Shown piece by piece: positions 62,361 through 64,000 of a stretch of 64,000 nt of DNA (position 1 is the first letter of the stretch; every line of letters starts with the position of its first letter). The stretch spans positions 843,976 through 907,975 of the forward strand of contig VXAY01000172.1 of the NCBI GenBank assembly GCA_013399855.1, read 5' to 3'. Origin of the DNA: Oxyruncus cristatus (Eukaryota; Chordata; Aves; Passeriformes; Cotingidae). Under the pieces are notes generated by a model. The model was not told the DNA's origin and searched no databases. It saw nothing but the letters and a program-made list of their open reading frames with translations. The position numbers and the translations under genes are program-made.

Positions 62361-64000
62361 CTCCTGTGTCAGTTGACTTCGATGATAACTAAGTTTTAAT
62401 CTACTTGCCTTAATGATCTTTTAGGCAGAATGCCTGGAAATTTCAAGTATAACAAAATAATTAAACTGAATTAAGTGGAGTCAAGTGCTGTGCCCAGTTA
62501 AAACCTTTTCCCTCCAAGTAAAGTTTTAGCAAAATTTACGATCACTAATTTTTTAAGAACTACTGTTCTGTTGGGTTTTATCTGAAAGGAAATTAAAACA
62601 GGTCCAAGTAGTATCATATATGTTATGAGATAAGTAATCCTGCTATCTAGAAGAAGTTAGAGGCTTTTCAAATGCAAGTCTCTGCCACAAGATGTAGAGA
62701 AGGAGATGGGATTGATACTTTTATAGCTACTTAGGTAAAAGGACTTCATTTTGTCATTTGTAGTAAATTAGCTACAAGATTTGTTACCCAGCCTACAGTA
62801 GGGGAGCTTTAATTGACAGTAGTTCACAGATCTTCTGAGATCTTTGGCTAAAAGTTTGGTTTAGGTTTTTTTTTTTTAAAGGTCCTATCTGCTGCACTGC
62901 CTGAGGATCTCAGTGCTTTGTGAAAGAGAGCAAGGTGCACTAGTGAAGGGGGAAGCAGCACCTGCAACATCAGGCACTACTTAGACCATCACTGTACTTG
63001 CTTCAGGTGCAACTTAATAGCAGTTTACCAAATCCAGCAATGCTGTGTCAAGCACTGTGATCAGCAGCGTAGCACACACGCCATGCTGGATGCTGTGGGT
63101 ACACTACACTGTCGAGAACATAGCACTGCAGTGGGACTAACACTGCGGCATCTGGGCCACAGGTGTGTTCCTGTGCAGCAGAAATCTCAAGCCAAAGGAG
63201 CCTTAAGAAGTGTGTTAGGGGAATAAGAGCAGTAAAATTGTTGTAATCCATTTCTATTAACTGCTGCTGCTTTTTGAACAATGAGGTTTCTTGCAGAAAT
63301 AATAAATATCAAATTATCTTTTCCTGCTTTAGTTCCAGGAACTCTCCAGAGGGGTTTTTGTTTGGTTTGGGGTTTAGATTTTTTTAATTGTCCTTCACAT
63401 TATTAAGATCAGAAAACAGGTTGCTTATCAATTACACATTTGAGAAAGCAAAAAAGTTATCATTTCTTGATTTTTTTAAATTCTAATTAAGTTCAGAAAA
63501 ATAGTTCTTTATCATCTACAAAGCTCATTAAACTGCGATGTCATATGTGTCTTATTGAAGCGTTCATTATCCTGATGACAAAGACTCAGATGGCTTGGCA
63601 TATATTTAACATCAGTAGCTTTTCTAGCAAAGAATACAGCAAAACTTTGCTACATCCTCCTAATAACAGGGGACCTAATTTGAGAAATTGAACCTCATCT
63701 TAAGGCTGTTATAGGTGTGAGCTATCACACACAAAAAGGAGCTATTACTTTCCCTTTGAACAAGGGAGTAATTTTTCTGATTACCATTGGTATTGGTGTG
63801 TCTAAGTGTAGGCAGAATTGACTACTCCTCAAGTGATCACCTATGACCGAGGATCGTAGGGTAACAGTGTTATACTTTTAGTCCACAAGTTACAGGGTAA
63901 CCACAGAATTATTTCCATATTTCACACTGAATGAGTGAATAAAACACAGCCACATGTAGAACAACATCCAGAATAATCAACAGCTCTTCATCCACCCAGG
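62361..64000 (+). other. HAAO: HAAO 3' UTR and downstream sequence
   Basis: No further gene is seen. Candidate poly(A) signals on the plus strand are ATTAAA at 62,460-62,465 (about 100 bases after the stop, with GTGCTGTG downstream), ATTAAA at 62,592-62,597, and AATAAA at 63,301-63,306 and 63,939-63,944. Which one is used, and so the UTR length, cannot be told from sequence. Confidence 0.5.
62460..62465 (+). terminator. HAAO: Candidate HAAO poly(A) signal
   Basis: ATTAAA, the commonest variant hexamer, lies 100 bases past the stop with a GT-containing stretch (GTGCTGTG) about 20 bases further on. It is the nearest of four candidates; canonical AATAAA signals occur only about 0.9 and 1.6 kb past the stop. 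Confidence 0.35.

Noticed and set aside
1..64000. CRISPR arrays, bacterial operons, insertion sequences or phage genes
   Set aside because: Spliced gene structure, CR1 elements and an intron-bearing eukaryotic tRNA show vertebrate DNA; no regularly spaced repeats were seen.

Overview
The window looks like avian nuclear DNA. It is AT-rich and gene-poor, with one multi-exon vertebrate gene, several chicken-repeat-1 (CR1) LINE copies with the terminal repeat typical of birds, one probable LTR of an endogenous retrovirus, and a methylation-type CpG island. The exact species cannot be read from the sequence. Almost all short open frames in the window are chance frames in non-coding DNA.

Layout. 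Positions 1 to about 23.4 kb hold no gene I can support, only low-complexity tracts and two CTCF-like motifs. A CpG island spans about 23.4-24.3 kb. It carries a tRNA-Ile gene (anticodon UAU) on the minus strand, split by a 20-nt intron and followed by a pol III T-tract. From 24.3 to 28.7 kb I see no gene. From 28,948 to 62,360 the plus strand carries a complete ten-exon HAAO gene (3-hydroxyanthranilate 3,4-dioxygenase). All introns are GT-AG, the reading frame stays open across every junction, and the spliced product is 286 residues with every expected active-site residue. Intron 2 (10.6 kb) has collected a probable solo LTR, an old CR1 fragment and a younger 1.3-kb CR1 with a long reverse-transcriptase frame. 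Intron 6 (11.2 kb) holds a short CR1 tail and AT-rich tracts. The last 1.6 kb is 3' UTR and downstream sequence.

How the parts work together. HAAO is the kynurenine-pathway enzyme that turns 3-hydroxyanthranilate into the precursor of quinolinate, and so of NAD+. The sequence just upstream of its first exon contains an HNF1-like palindrome and a weaker HNF4-like site, which would fit liver and kidney expression. The tRNA gene is a separate pol III unit. Repeats inside the introns are mostly antisense to HAAO and do not touch coding exons.

I found no undescribed biological system here. The points most worth a second look are the intact HAAO gene, the intron-containing tRNA in its CpG island, the CR1 copy with the long frame, the intronic LTR, and a possible cryptic exon in intron 6.
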